64,000 bases of DNA from Silanimonas lenta DSM 16282 (GTDB lineage Bacteria > Pseudomonadota > Gammaproteobacteria > Xanthomonadales > Xanthomonadaceae), in contig NZ_AUBD01000005.1 of NCBI RefSeq assembly GCF_000429065.1, positions 248,001 through 312,000 of the forward strand, written 5' to 3'. Every line of letters begins with the position of its first letter. Position 1 is the first letter of the stretch. The translations under genes and the position numbers were made by a program. A model generated the notes under the pieces. That model did no database searches. It was not told the DNA's origin and saw only the letters and a program-made list of their open reading frames with translations. This document shows positions 23,419 to 31,068 of this stretch, one piece after another.

Positions 23419-25569
23419 TCAGAACTTGCCGTAATACCCCTCTTTCAATGCGTCGAACAGGTTGGCCGCGGTGTGCAGTTCGCCGTCGTACTCGATCTGC
23501 TCGTTGCCCCGGGCCTCCACCACCGTGCCGTCCTCCAGCTCGAAGCGGTAGACGGTGTTCTCGAGGTCCTTCTCCTTCACCAGCACGCCCTGGAAGGCCG
23601 CCGGGTTGAAGCGGAAGGTAGTGCAGCCTTTGAGGCCCTTCTCGTGGGCGTAACGGTAGATGTCCTTGAAATCCTCGTAGGGGAAGTCGGTGGGGACGTT
23701 CGCCGTCTTCGAGATCGAGGAATCGACCCAGAGCTGCGCGGCGGCCTGGATGTCGACGTGTTCCTTCGGCGTGATGTCGTCGGCGGCCACGAAGTAGTCG
23801 GGCAGCCGGGCCTCGGGATCCTCGCTGTAGGGCATGGCCTTCGGGTTCACCAGCTCGCGGTAGGCCAGCAGCTCGAAGCTGTAGACATCCACCTTCTCCT
23901 TGGTCTTCCTGCCCTCGCGGATCACGTTGCGCGAGTAGTGGTGGGCAAACGAAGGCTCGATGCCATTGCTGGCGTTGTTGGCCAGCGAGAGCGAGATGGT
24001 GCCGGTGGGTGCGATCGAGCTGTGGTGGGTGAAGCGCGCGCCGACCTCGGCGAGCTTCTGCACCAGCTCCGGCGCCACCGAGGCGATGCGCTGCATGTAG
24101 CGGCTGTATTTCGCGTGCAGCACCCGGCCCTTGATGGTATCGCCCACCTTCCAGCCGTCCTGCGCCATCTCCGGGCGCTTCCTCAGCATCGCCGCGGTGA
24201 CGGTGAAGTCCTCGTCCATGATCGGGGCCGGCCCCTTCTCCTCGGACAGCGAGAGCGCCACCTCCCAGCCGGCCAGCGCCATCTCGCGGGCCACGGCCTC
24301 GGTGAAGGCGCAGCTCTCGGGCGAGCCGTACTTCATCCGCAGCATGGTCATCGCGGAGCCAAGGCCGAGGAAGCCCATGCCATGGCGGCGCTTGCGCATG
24401 ATCTCCTGACGCTGCTGCTCGAGCGGCAGGCCGTTCACCTCGACCACGTTGTCGAGCATGCGGGTGAAGACGCGCACCACCTCCTTGTACTCCTCCCAGT
24501 CGAAGCGCGCCTTCTCGGTGAAGGGATCGCGCACGAACTTGGTGAGGTTCACCGAGCCCAGCAGGCAGGCGCCATAGGGCGGCAGCGGCTGCTCGCCGCA
24601 GGGGTTGGTGGCGCGGATCGACTCGCACCACCAGTTGTTGTTCATCTCGTTGACGCGGTCGATGAGGATGAAGCCCGGCTCGGCGAAGTCGTAGGTGGAG
24701 GTCATGATCATGTCCCACAGCCCGCGGGCGCGGACGTGGCTGTAGACCTTGCACGCCACGAGGCCATCGTCGCGGGTCACGTAGCCCGCCGTGGCCGGCC
24801 ACTCGCGCCACACCACCTGCTTCGGATCGGAGAAGTCGAGGTCACCGGCCTCCTTCTCGCTCACCGGGAACACCAGCGGCCATTCGGCGTCGCGGGCCAC
24901 GGCGTCCATGAACTCGTCGGTGATCAGCAGCGAGAGGTTGAACTGGCGGAGGCGGCCATCCTCGCGCTTGGCGCGGATGAACTCCTTCACGTCGGGGTGG
25001 CTGATCTCGAAGGTGCCCATCTGCGCGCCGCGCCGGCCGCCGGCCGAGGAGACGGTGAAGCACATCTTGTCGTAGATGTCCATGAAGGACAGCGGGCCCG
25101 AGGTGTAGGCCCCGGCGCCGGCCACGAAGGCGCCGCGCGGGCGCAGGGTGGAGAACTCGTAGCCGATGCCGCAGCCGGCCTTCAGGGTGAGGCCGGCCTC
25201 GTGCACTTTCTCGAGGATGCCGTCCATCGAGTCGGGGATGGTGCCCGAGACGGTGCAGTTGATGGTCGAGGTGGCCGGCTTGTGCTCGAGCGCGCCGGCA
25301 TTCGAGGTGATGCGGCCGGCAGGGATGGCGCCGCGGCGCAGCGCCCAGAGGAAACGCTCGTACCAGTACTTCTGCTTCTCGGGCGTGGGCTCGGCCTCGG
25401 CCAGCGCCTTGGCCACGCGCCGGTAGGTGGCGTCGATGTCGGCATCGACCGGTTCGCCCTTCTTGGTCTTGAGGCGGTACTTCTTGTCCCAGATGTCCCA
25501 GGAGGCCGGCTGCATCGGGATTTCCACCGGGCCTTCCGTCTTGACCGCCTCCAGGCGAACCGTACTCAT
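23419..25569 (-). CDS. nrdJa: Adenosylcobalamin-dependent ribonucleoside-diphosphate reductase, catalytic chain
   Basis: A 716-residue class II ribonucleotide reductase that reduces ribonucleotides to deoxyribonucleotides using B12, independent of oxygen. Recognisable catalytic parts are the ALEHKPATSTINCTVSGTIP block with the first redox cysteine, the ESIRATNPCGEQPLPPYGAC loop carrying the radical cysteine of the N-x-C-x-E motif, and IAPTGTISLSLANNASNGIE. The zinc/thiol C-terminal module is absent from this chain and supplied by NrdJb 795 bases downstream. The start at 25569 (MSTVRLEAVKTEGPVEIPMQ) is preceded by AAGGAG. Two tandem palindromes resembling NrdR boxes lie 167-213 bases upstream. 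No cobalamin riboswitch was recognised. Confidence 0.92.
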   Translation of the reverse strand: MSTVRLEAVKTEGPVEIPMQPASWDIWDKKYRLKTKKGEPVDADIDATYRRVAKALAEAEPTPEKQKYWYERFLWALRRGAIPAGRITSNAGALEHKPATSTINCTVSGTIPDSMDGILEKVHEAGLTLKAGCGIGYEFSTLRPRGAFVAGAGAYTSGPLSFMDIYDKMCFTVSSAGGRRGAQMGTFEISHPDVKEFIRAKREDGRLRQFNLSLLITDEFMDAVARDAEWPLVFPVSEKEAGDLDFSDPKQVVWREWPATAGYVTRDDGLVACKVYSHVRARGLWDMIMTSTYDFAEPGFILIDRVNEMNNNWWCESIRATNPCGEQPLPPYGACLLGSVNLTKFVRDPFTEKARFDWEEYKEVVRVFTRMLDNVVEVNGLPLEQQRQEIMRKRRHGMGFLGLGSAMTMLRMKYGSPESCAFTEAVAREMALAGWEVALSLSEEKGPAPIMDEDFTVTAAMLRKRPEMAQDGWKVGDTIKGRVLHAKYSRYMQRIASVAPELVQKLAEVGARFTHHSSIAPTGTISLSLANNASNGIEPSFAHHYSRNVIREGRKTKEKVDVYSFELLAYRELVNPKAMPYSEDPEARLPDYFVAADDITPKEHVDIQAAAQLWVDSSISKTANVPTDFPYEDFKDIYRYAHEKGLKGCTTFRFNPAAFQGVLVKEKDLENTVYRFELEDGTVVEARGNEQIEYDGELHTAANLFDALKEGYYGKF

Positions 25570-26012
25570 GCCTCGTCTCTCCTTGCGCCCGGGGGCGTCG
25601 TCATCGACCGGGGATCGGGCGGAGCAGGGATGGCAATGCGCCGCCGGAAGGCGCGGATAGCGCCGGCGGAACCGCGTTGTGCCTCGCCCTGCCCCATGAC
25701 GAACCGTCCGGCCTGCGTCATCAGCTGCGTTCAGACCCCAAATCTTGGGGCCCCTCCCCGTGCTCACCCCAAGATGTTGTGAGCAACGGAAGGCAACGGT
25801 ACGCCCCGCCCCTGCCCCTGTCAACGCCGGGAACCGCATCGCCCCCGGGGCCGGCAGGCGGAGAAAAGCCGTTCGCAATCAATGATTTGTGAAGAGCCCT
25901 CGGGCATGATGCGGGCGCATTCATGCAGACCGCGCCACCCTTGTGGCGGCCAAGACCGCCCGCATCTCGCGGAAGGCCGCCAAGACCGATTCACGGAGGA
26001 GCCCGAGGACCC
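25570..26012. other. 443-base divergent regulatory gap between nrdJa and the DegP-like protease
   Basis: No credible gene lies here. The only structured part is the pair of palindromes at 25736-25782. The segment nearest the protease (about 25865-25925) is AT-richer (GCAATCAATGATTTGTGAAG) and may hold its promoter, but no confident -35/-10 pair or sigma-E motif could be assigned. No tRNA or B12-box sequence was seen. Confidence 0.6.
25736..25782 (-). promoter_or_regulatory. Tandem NrdR-box-like palindromes upstream of nrdJa
   Basis: Box 2, CCCCAAGATGTTGTGA at 25767-25782, fits the symmetric NrdR core N-C-N-C-A-A-N-A-T-N-T-T-G-N-G-N at every fixed position. Box 1, CCCCAAATCTTGGGG at 25736-25750, is a perfect palindrome of the same type but one base shorter. 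Their left edges are 31 bases apart, about three helical turns, which is the spacing known for tandem NrdR sites. NrdR represses ribonucleotide reductase genes when dATP is plentiful. Confidence 0.7.
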
Positions 26013-27473
26013 ATGCGCCCCCTGCCGCTGTTCGCCTGCCTGCTCGCCGCCGCCCTGCTCGGCGGCCTCGTGGCCCGCGGGGCCGACGATGCCACGCCGG
26101 TGCCCGCCGCCCGGGCGGCGGCCGAGCCTGCCGCCCCCGCCCCGCTGCCACCGGTGCCGGCCGGCGGCGAGCCGGCGCGCACGGTGGCCGCCCTGCCGGC
26201 CCTGCCCTCGCTGGCGCCGATGCTGGAGAACGTGACCCCGGCGGTGGTGAACATCTACACCCGGCAGGTGGTGGAGGTGCAAAGCCCGCTGGCCGCCGAC
26301 CCCTTCTTCCGCCGCTTCTTCGGCCTGCCCGACATGCCGCTGCGGCGCGAGAGCCAGTCGCTCGGCTCGGGCGTGATCGTCGATGCCGAGCGCGGCTACG
26401 TGCTCACCAACCACCACGTGGTGGAGAACGCCACCGAGGTGAGCGTGCAGCTGCAGGACGGCCGCACCCTGGAGGCCGAGTTCATCGGCAGCGATCCTGG
26501 CACCGACGTGGCCCTGATCCGCATTCCCGCCGGCAACCTGCGCGCCCTGCCGCTCGCCGATTCGCAGAGCCTGCGCGTCGGCGATTTCGTGGTGGCGGTG
26601 GGCAATCCCTTCGGCCTTGGCCAGACCGTCACTTCCGGCATCGTCTCGGCAGTGGGCCGCAGCGGGCTTACCGGCCTCGGCTTCCAGGACTTCATCCAGA
26701 CCGACGCCTCGATCAACCCCGGCAACTCCGGCGGCGCCCTGGTCAACCTGCGCGGCGAACTGGTGGGCATCAACACCGCCAGCTTCAATCCGCGCGGCTC
26801 GGCGGCCGGCAACATCGGCCTCGGCTTCGCCATTCCCTCCAACCTGGCCCGCGAGGTGATGCGCCAGCTGCTGGTCTATGGCGAGGTGAAGCGCGGCTCG
26901 CTGGGGGTGGAACTCACCGACCTCACTCCGCGCTTCGCCCGCGAGCTGGGGCTCGAGCCCACGCTGCGCGGCGCCATCGTCACCCGTGTCTACCGCAATG
27001 CGCCCGGCGAGGCCGCCGGCCTGCGCCCGGGCGACGTGGTCACCGCCATCAACCGCCAGCGGGTGGACGGCGCCCAGGCCCTGCGCAATGCCGAGGGACT
27101 GCTGCCGGTGAACCGGCCGGTGACCCTGGAAGTGCGCCGCGGAGCACAGACGCTCTCGCTCTCCGCCACCCTGCGCGAGCAGCCGCGGCAGCTGCCCGGC
27201 GCCGACATCGATCCGCGCCTCGAGGGCGCCCTGCTCGGCGAGGTGGCGGAACGCTTCCGCAATGCCGGCCTGCTCGGCGTGGCGGTGGCCGAGGTCGATC
27301 CGCGCTCGCGCGCGGCGCTGAACGGCCTGCGCCCGGGCGACCGCATCTATGGCGTCAACGGCCGCCGGGTGGACGATCTCGCCGCCCTGCGCAGCGCCCT
27401 GGCCCAGCCGCCGGGCCGGCTCGTGCTGCGGGTGCAGCGCGGCGCCCAGCAGGGCGACCTCGAACTGCGCTGA
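26013..27473 (+). CDS. Periplasmic serine protease, DegP/DegQ (Do) family
   Basis: A 486-residue periplasmic protease/chaperone for misfolded envelope proteins. Signal peptide about 1-23, then an Ala/Pro-rich linker to residue 60. The trypsin-like domain has the triad H135 (TNHHVV), D165 (GTDVAL) and S239 (NPGNSGGAL). Two PDZ domains follow, about 275-375 (RGSLGVELTDL, AGLRPGDVVTAIN) and 395-486 (LNGLRPGDRIYGVN). The second PDZ is compact, closer to DegQ. The chosen ATG gives a normal signal peptide and has GAGG just upstream; an earlier in-frame ATG at 25923 would add a 30-residue arginine-rich leader with no signal character. The gene diverges from nrdJa and is followed 37 bases later by a HAD gene. 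Confidence 0.93.
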   Translation: MRPLPLFACLLAAALLGGLVARGADDATPVPAARAAAEPAAPAPLPPVPAGGEPARTVAALPALPSLAPMLENVTPAVVNIYTRQVVEVQSPLAADPFFRRFFGLPDMPLRRESQSLGSGVIVDAERGYVLTNHHVVENATEVSVQLQDGRTLEAEFIGSDPGTDVALIRIPAGNLRALPLADSQSLRVGDFVVAVGNPFGLGQTVTSGIVSAVGRSGLTGLGFQDFIQTDASINPGNSGGALVNLRGELVGINTASFNPRGSAAGNIGLGFAIPSNLAREVMRQLLVYGEVKRGSLGVELTDLTPRFARELGLEPTLRGAIVTRVYRNAPGEAAGLRPGDVVTAINRQRVDGAQALRNAEGLLPVNRPVTLEVRRGAQTLSLSATLREQPRQLPGADIDPRLEGALLGEVAERFRNAGLLGVAVAEVDPRSRAALNGLRPGDRIYGVNGRRVDDLAALRSALAQPPGRLVLRVQRGAQQGDLELR

Positions 27474-27498
27474 GGGCGTGGGCCGGCGGGGTTTCGGC

Positions 27499-27504
27499 GA
27501 GAAT
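27499..27504 (+). promoter_or_regulatory. -10-like box six bases before the HAD gene (leaderless pattern)
   Basis: GAGAAT, then GCGCGG, then ATG at 27511. The spacing equals that at pssA, the HAD phosphatase at 19.7 kb and the prenyl synthase, and no Shine-Dalgarno sequence is present. Confidence 0.4.
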
Positions 27505-27510
27505 GCGCGG

Positions 27511-28224
27511 ATGCACGCCATCCGCGCCCTCAGCTTCGACCTCGACGACACCCTCTGGCCGATCTGGCCGGTCATCGAACGCGCCGAGTCGGCCTTGCAT
27601 GCCTATCTCGCGGCGCACTGCCCGCGCACTGCCGCCGCCTTCCCGGTGCCGGCGATGCGCGCCCTGCGCGAGCAGGTGGCGCGCGAATACCCGGCGCTGG
27701 CCCACGACTTCACCGCCCAGCGCCTGATCTGCCTCGAGCGGGCGCTGCAGGCCAGCGGCGAAGACCCGGCCCACGCCCGCCCGGCCTTCGAGGCCCTGTA
27801 CGCCGAGCGCAACCGCGTCACCTTCTTCGACGACGCCCTGCCGGCCCTCGACGCCCTCGGCGCCCGCTACCCGCTGGCGGCGCTCACCAATGGCAATGCC
27901 GATCTCGCGCGGATCGGCATCGCCCCGCGCTTCTCGGTGATCGTGGCGGCCCGCGACATGGGCATCGCCAAGCCGGAGCGGGCGATCTTCGTGCACACCA
28001 CGGCCCGGCTGGGCTTCGAGCCGCACGAGGTGCTGCACGTGGGCGACGATCCCTGGCTCGACATCGCCGGCGCTGCCCGCGCCGGCCTGCGTACCTGCTG
28101 GGTGAACCGCCAGGGCAGCCCCTGGCCGGCCGAGCTGCCGCCGCCCGACCTCGAGGTGCCCTGCCTCGCCCGGCTGGCCGAGCGGCTGTGCGCGGTGCCC
28201 CCGCCTTCCCGCACCGCGCTGTGA
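27511..28224 (+). CDS. HAD family hydrolase (YigB/5-amino-6-(5-phosphoribitylamino)uracil phosphatase-like)
   Basis: A 237-residue HAD phosphatase. Motif I is FDLDDTLWPI with D10 and D12; motif II is LAALTNGNAD; motif III/IV reads AKPERAIF and VGDDPWLDIAGAARAG. The DLDDTLW-P form and TNGNAD are typical of YigB-type enzymes, some of which dephosphorylate a riboflavin precursor; that substrate is inference here. The helical cap spans about residues 20-95. It lies 37 bases after the protease stop, but a candidate promoter of its own overlaps that gap. It is followed by a leucyl aminopeptidase. Confidence 0.85.
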   Translation: MHAIRALSFDLDDTLWPIWPVIERAESALHAYLAAHCPRTAAAFPVPAMRALREQVAREYPALAHDFTAQRLICLERALQASGEDPAHARPAFEALYAERNRVTFFDDALPALDALGARYPLAALTNGNADLARIGIAPRFSVIVAARDMGIAKPERAIFVHTTARLGFEPHEVLHVGDDPWLDIAGAARAGLRTCWVNRQGSPWPAELPPPDLEVPCLARLAERLCAVPPPSRTAL

Positions 28225-28315
28225 TGCCGCGCATGGCATGCCGCCAGGGCTTGGCGCATGCTTGCTCCGTTCCCCTGCCGGCCACGCCCGGCCCCGACCC
28301 CGGATCCACGCGTCC

Positions 28316-29698
28316 ATGACCCTGCCCAACGGATTGGCCCCGCCCCGCCCCGACACCCTGCCCCTCTGTCTGGTCGATGCCAGCCGCTACCCGGCCTGGC
28401 GCGAGACCCGGCCGCCACGCCTGCGTGCCTGGCTCGACGGCCAGGGCTTCCGTGGCGAACCCGGTAGCACCTGCCTGCTGCCGGGGGAGGACGGGGCCCC
28501 GGCCGGGGCGGTGGCCGGCATCGCCGATCCGCAGGACCCCACGAGCCTCGGCCACCTGCCCGCGCTGCTGCCGCCGCTCGACTTCCATCTCGACCCCGAA
28601 AGCCCGGTGGCCATCGATCCGGGCCGCGCCCTGCTCGGCTGGGGCTTGGGCGCCTACCGCTTCGGCCGCTACCTCAAGTCGGTGAAGCCCACGGCCCGCC
28701 TCGCCCTCGATGCCGCATCGCAGCCGGAAGCCCTAACCCTGCTGCGCGCCTCGCTCGAGGTGCGCGACCTCGTGAACACGCCCACCGAGCACATGGGCCC
28801 GGACGAGCTCGAGGCCGCGGTGGAAGCACTGGCCACGGCGCATGGCGCCGCCTTCCGCAGCGTGCGCGGCGCCGAGCTGCTGGCGCAGAACTTCCCTGCC
28901 ATCCATGCCGTGGGCCGGGCCAGCCACCGCGCCCCGCGCCTCGTCGAGCTGGTGCACGGCGACGCCTCGCTGCCGTTGCTCGCCATCGTCGGCAAGGGCG
29001 TGTGCTTCGACACCGGCGGCCTCGACCTGAAGCCCGCCGAGGGCATGCGCAACATGAAAAAGGACATGGGCGGCGCCGCCCACGCCATCGCGCTGGCCCG
29101 CCTGGTGCTGGAGCGCCGCCTGCCGGTGCGCCTGCTGCTGCTGGTGGCCGCGGTGGAGAACGCCCTCGGCCCCGAGGCCTACCGCCCCGGCGAGGTGGTG
29201 GCCACCCGTGCCGGGCTCTCGGTGGAGATCGACAACACCGATGCCGAAGGCCGGGTGATCCTCTGCGATGCACTGGCCTATGCCGCCGAGCAGTCGCCCG
29301 CCCTGCTGATGGACTTCGCCACCCTCACCGGGGCCGCCCGCATCGCCCTCGGTCCCGACCTGCCGGCGCTCTACTGCAACCGCGACGACCTCGCCGAAGC
29401 CTACCTCGCGGCCGGCGCCGCCGAACGCGACCCGCTCTGGCGCCTGCCGCTGTGGCGGCCCTACCTGAGCTATCTCAAGTCGAACATCGCCGATCTGGCC
29501 AACGCCGGGGCCTCGCGCATGGCCGGCAGCATCACCGCCGCGCTCTACCTCGAGCGCTTCGTGCCCGAGGGCCAGGCCTGGACCCATGTCGATGTCTACA
29601 GCTGGAACGACGCCGACCGCCCCGGCAAACCGGCCGGCGGCGAAGCCCAGGGCCTGCGCGCCGCCTGGGCCTTCCTGAAGCGGCGATTCGGCCCGTAA
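28316..29698 (+). CDS. Leucyl aminopeptidase family protein (M17)
   Basis: A 460-residue cytosolic metallo-aminopeptidase that removes N-terminal residues from peptides. All active-site residues align in spacing with E. coli PepA: K227, D232, K239, D250, D309, E311 and R313, the last three in NTDAEGR at 307-313. The chain is shorter at the N-terminus than PepA (503 residues), matching the shorter M17 group common in Xanthomonadaceae. The N-terminal 145 residues form the non-catalytic alpha/beta domain. The start is at the ATG preceding TLPNGLAPPRPDTLP. Transcription from upstream across the 91-base gap is possible. Confidence 0.92.
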   Translation: MTLPNGLAPPRPDTLPLCLVDASRYPAWRETRPPRLRAWLDGQGFRGEPGSTCLLPGEDGAPAGAVAGIADPQDPTSLGHLPALLPPLDFHLDPESPVAIDPGRALLGWGLGAYRFGRYLKSVKPTARLALDAASQPEALTLLRASLEVRDLVNTPTEHMGPDELEAAVEALATAHGAAFRSVRGAELLAQNFPAIHAVGRASHRAPRLVELVHGDASLPLLAIVGKGVCFDTGGLDLKPAEGMRNMKKDMGGAAHAIALARLVLERRLPVRLLLLVAAVENALGPEAYRPGEVVATRAGLSVEIDNTDAEGRVILCDALAYAAEQSPALLMDFATLTGAARIALGPDLPALYCNRDDLAEAYLAAGAAERDPLWRLPLWRPYLSYLKSNIADLANAGASRMAGSITAALYLERFVPEGQAWTHVDVYSWNDADRPGKPAGGEAQGLRAAWAFLKRRFGP

Positions 29699-29732
29699 GC
29701 TTGGTCTGCGAAAACGGATGACGGAGCCCCGC

Positions 29733-30566
29733 ATGCACGTGCAGCAGCTGCTCGAACAGGCCCACCAGCTCCCGTCCATCCCCAGGCTCGTGCAGGAGCT
29801 GCTCGCCGCCTTCGACGACCCCAACGTCGATGCCAGCCGCATCGCCGCCAAGCTCCAGCTCGACCAGGCGCTCACCGCCAAGGTGCTGCGCCTGGCCAAC
29901 TCCTCCTTCTACGGCGGCACCCGCAAGGTGGCCACGGTGAACGACGCCGTGGTGCTGCTGGGCGTGGACGCCCTGCGCACCCTGGTGACCGCCAGCGGCA
30001 TCACCGCCGCCTTCCGCGCCCCCGAGGGCTTCGACCTCAAGGCCTTCTGGCGCAAGAGCTTCATGGTGGCCGGCCTCTGCCGCTGGCTGGTGCGCCGCGG
30101 CCGGCTGCGCCAGCTCAATCCCGAGACCGCCTTCACCGCCGGGCTCCTGCACGACGTGGGCAGCCTGCTGATGCACACCCTGGATGCCGAGCGCATGCGC
30201 GAGGTGGACGCCGCCGTGGCCGCCGGCGCGCCGCGCGGCGACAGCGAACAGATGATCCTCGGCTACACCTCGGTGGAGATCGGCGGCGCCCTGGCCCGCC
30301 ACTGGCATTTCCCCGACGTGCTCTGCGAGGCGGTGGTCAACCAGGCCGCGCCGATGGCCGCCAAGGTGCCGAACGAGTACGCCGGGCTGGTCAACATCGC
30401 CCGCACCTGCCACCTGCTGGTGATCGGCAAGCAGCCGGTGGAGCGGCTGTTCGCCAGCGCCGCCGCGCCGGTGGCCTCGTGGCTGGAGCTCGAGCAGGAA
30501 ACGCTCGAGGCGCACTGGGACGAGGTGGCCGAGCTGGGCCGCGACATGGAAGCCCTGCTCGACTGA
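29733..30566 (+). CDS. HDOD domain signalling protein
   Basis: A 277-residue single-domain HDOD protein, a catalytically inactive relative of HD phosphohydrolases used in bacterial signal transduction. QLLEQAHQLPSIPRLVQELL opens the domain; KLQLDQALTAKVLRLANSSF and INDAVVLLG-like VNDAVVLLGVDALRTLV follow. The residual HD site reads GLLHDVGSLLM. The ATG at 29733 is preferred over one at 29718 because ACGGAG lies six bases before it. No fused receiver or diguanylate cyclase domain is present. Its partner is unknown. Confidence 0.85.
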   Translation: MHVQQLLEQAHQLPSIPRLVQELLAAFDDPNVDASRIAAKLQLDQALTAKVLRLANSSFYGGTRKVATVNDAVVLLGVDALRTLVTASGITAAFRAPEGFDLKAFWRKSFMVAGLCRWLVRRGRLRQLNPETAFTAGLLHDVGSLLMHTLDAERMREVDAAVAAGAPRGDSEQMILGYTSVEIGGALARHWHFPDVLCEAVVNQAAPMAAKVPNEYAGLVNIARTCHLLVIGKQPVERLFASAAAPVASWLELEQETLEAHWDEVAELGRDMEALLD

Positions 30567-31068
30567 GGGCCCGGGCCCCGGCCGGGGGCTGCACCGAGGC
30601 GCCAACCTTGGCAGGGAGTGCGCACAGCCCACGGGGATGGCAAGCCTGCCTGCCGCGCGCTGCATTTCATCGGGGAGCGCCTGCCTTCGCGGTGATTGCG
30701 CCCCCGTGCCGCTCAGACTCTGCGTCCAGCGCCGTATTCGCGGACGCTCGGCGTCCTGCCTCGCTCACGGGGGCGCACTCCCCGCGGGCGCGGCGCTCCG
30801 GCATGGCTGCGGCGAAGCCATGCGTTTCCTGACCCCATCGCGAGGAACCCTCAGCGCCGCGACCGCCGTCCGCACGAGGCAGGCGCCCCAGAGAAGGGCC
30901 GCACGCGGCAGGCAGGCTCGCCCTGGCCATCCCGGGGTGCGGCGCCAAGGCGAACGTCACCGGGAATCCACGCGCTGACTTTCGTCAGTGCCCCGCCTCC
31001 GCGCCCTCTGGCACAGTGCCTTCACGCCCCGGCGCCGCAGACTGCGCGCGCCCTCGCCTGGAGTTCCC
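30567..31068. other. 502-base intergenic region dominated by a dispersed repeat
   Basis: Between the HDOD gene and the ABC exporter. Apart from repeat copy B it holds no convincing gene: reading frames through it are shadows of the repeat and differ in codon character from neighbours. The last ~110 bases precede the exporter and contain GCGCTGACTTTCGTCAGTGC, an inverted repeat CTGAC / GTCAG around TTTC, which could be an operator or the base of a hairpin. Confidence 0.5.
30635..30933 (+). repeat. Dispersed intergenic repeat, copy B, with nested inverted repeats
   Basis: A roughly 300-base element. The left edge (GGGATGGCAAGCCTGCCTGC) is mirrored at the right edge near 30901-30933 by the reverse complement with a few changes. 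Inside, TGCGCCCCCGTG (30697-30708) pairs perfectly with CACGGGGGCGCA (30766-30777). A further imperfect pair lies at 30671-30684 and 30879-30890. Three blocks recur in copy A near base 200 in the opposite orientation, one of 24 of 24 bases. No transposase is encoded. Confidence 0.72.

Noticed and set aside
25570-25735. Cobalamin riboswitch upstream of nrdJa
   Set aside because: No B12-box or kissing-loop sequence could be recognised; the region is better explained by NrdR-type control.
25923-26012. N-terminal extension of the DegP/DegQ-like protease from an upstream ATG
   Set aside because: The 30 extra residues are Arg/Pro-rich and would block signal-peptide recognition; the ATG at 26013 has a closer GAGG and gives a normal signal sequence.
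30567-30984. Small genes inside the 30.6-31.0 kb gap
   Set aside because: Open frames exist on both strands but lie on the structured repeat, have no ribosome sites and show no protein-family character.
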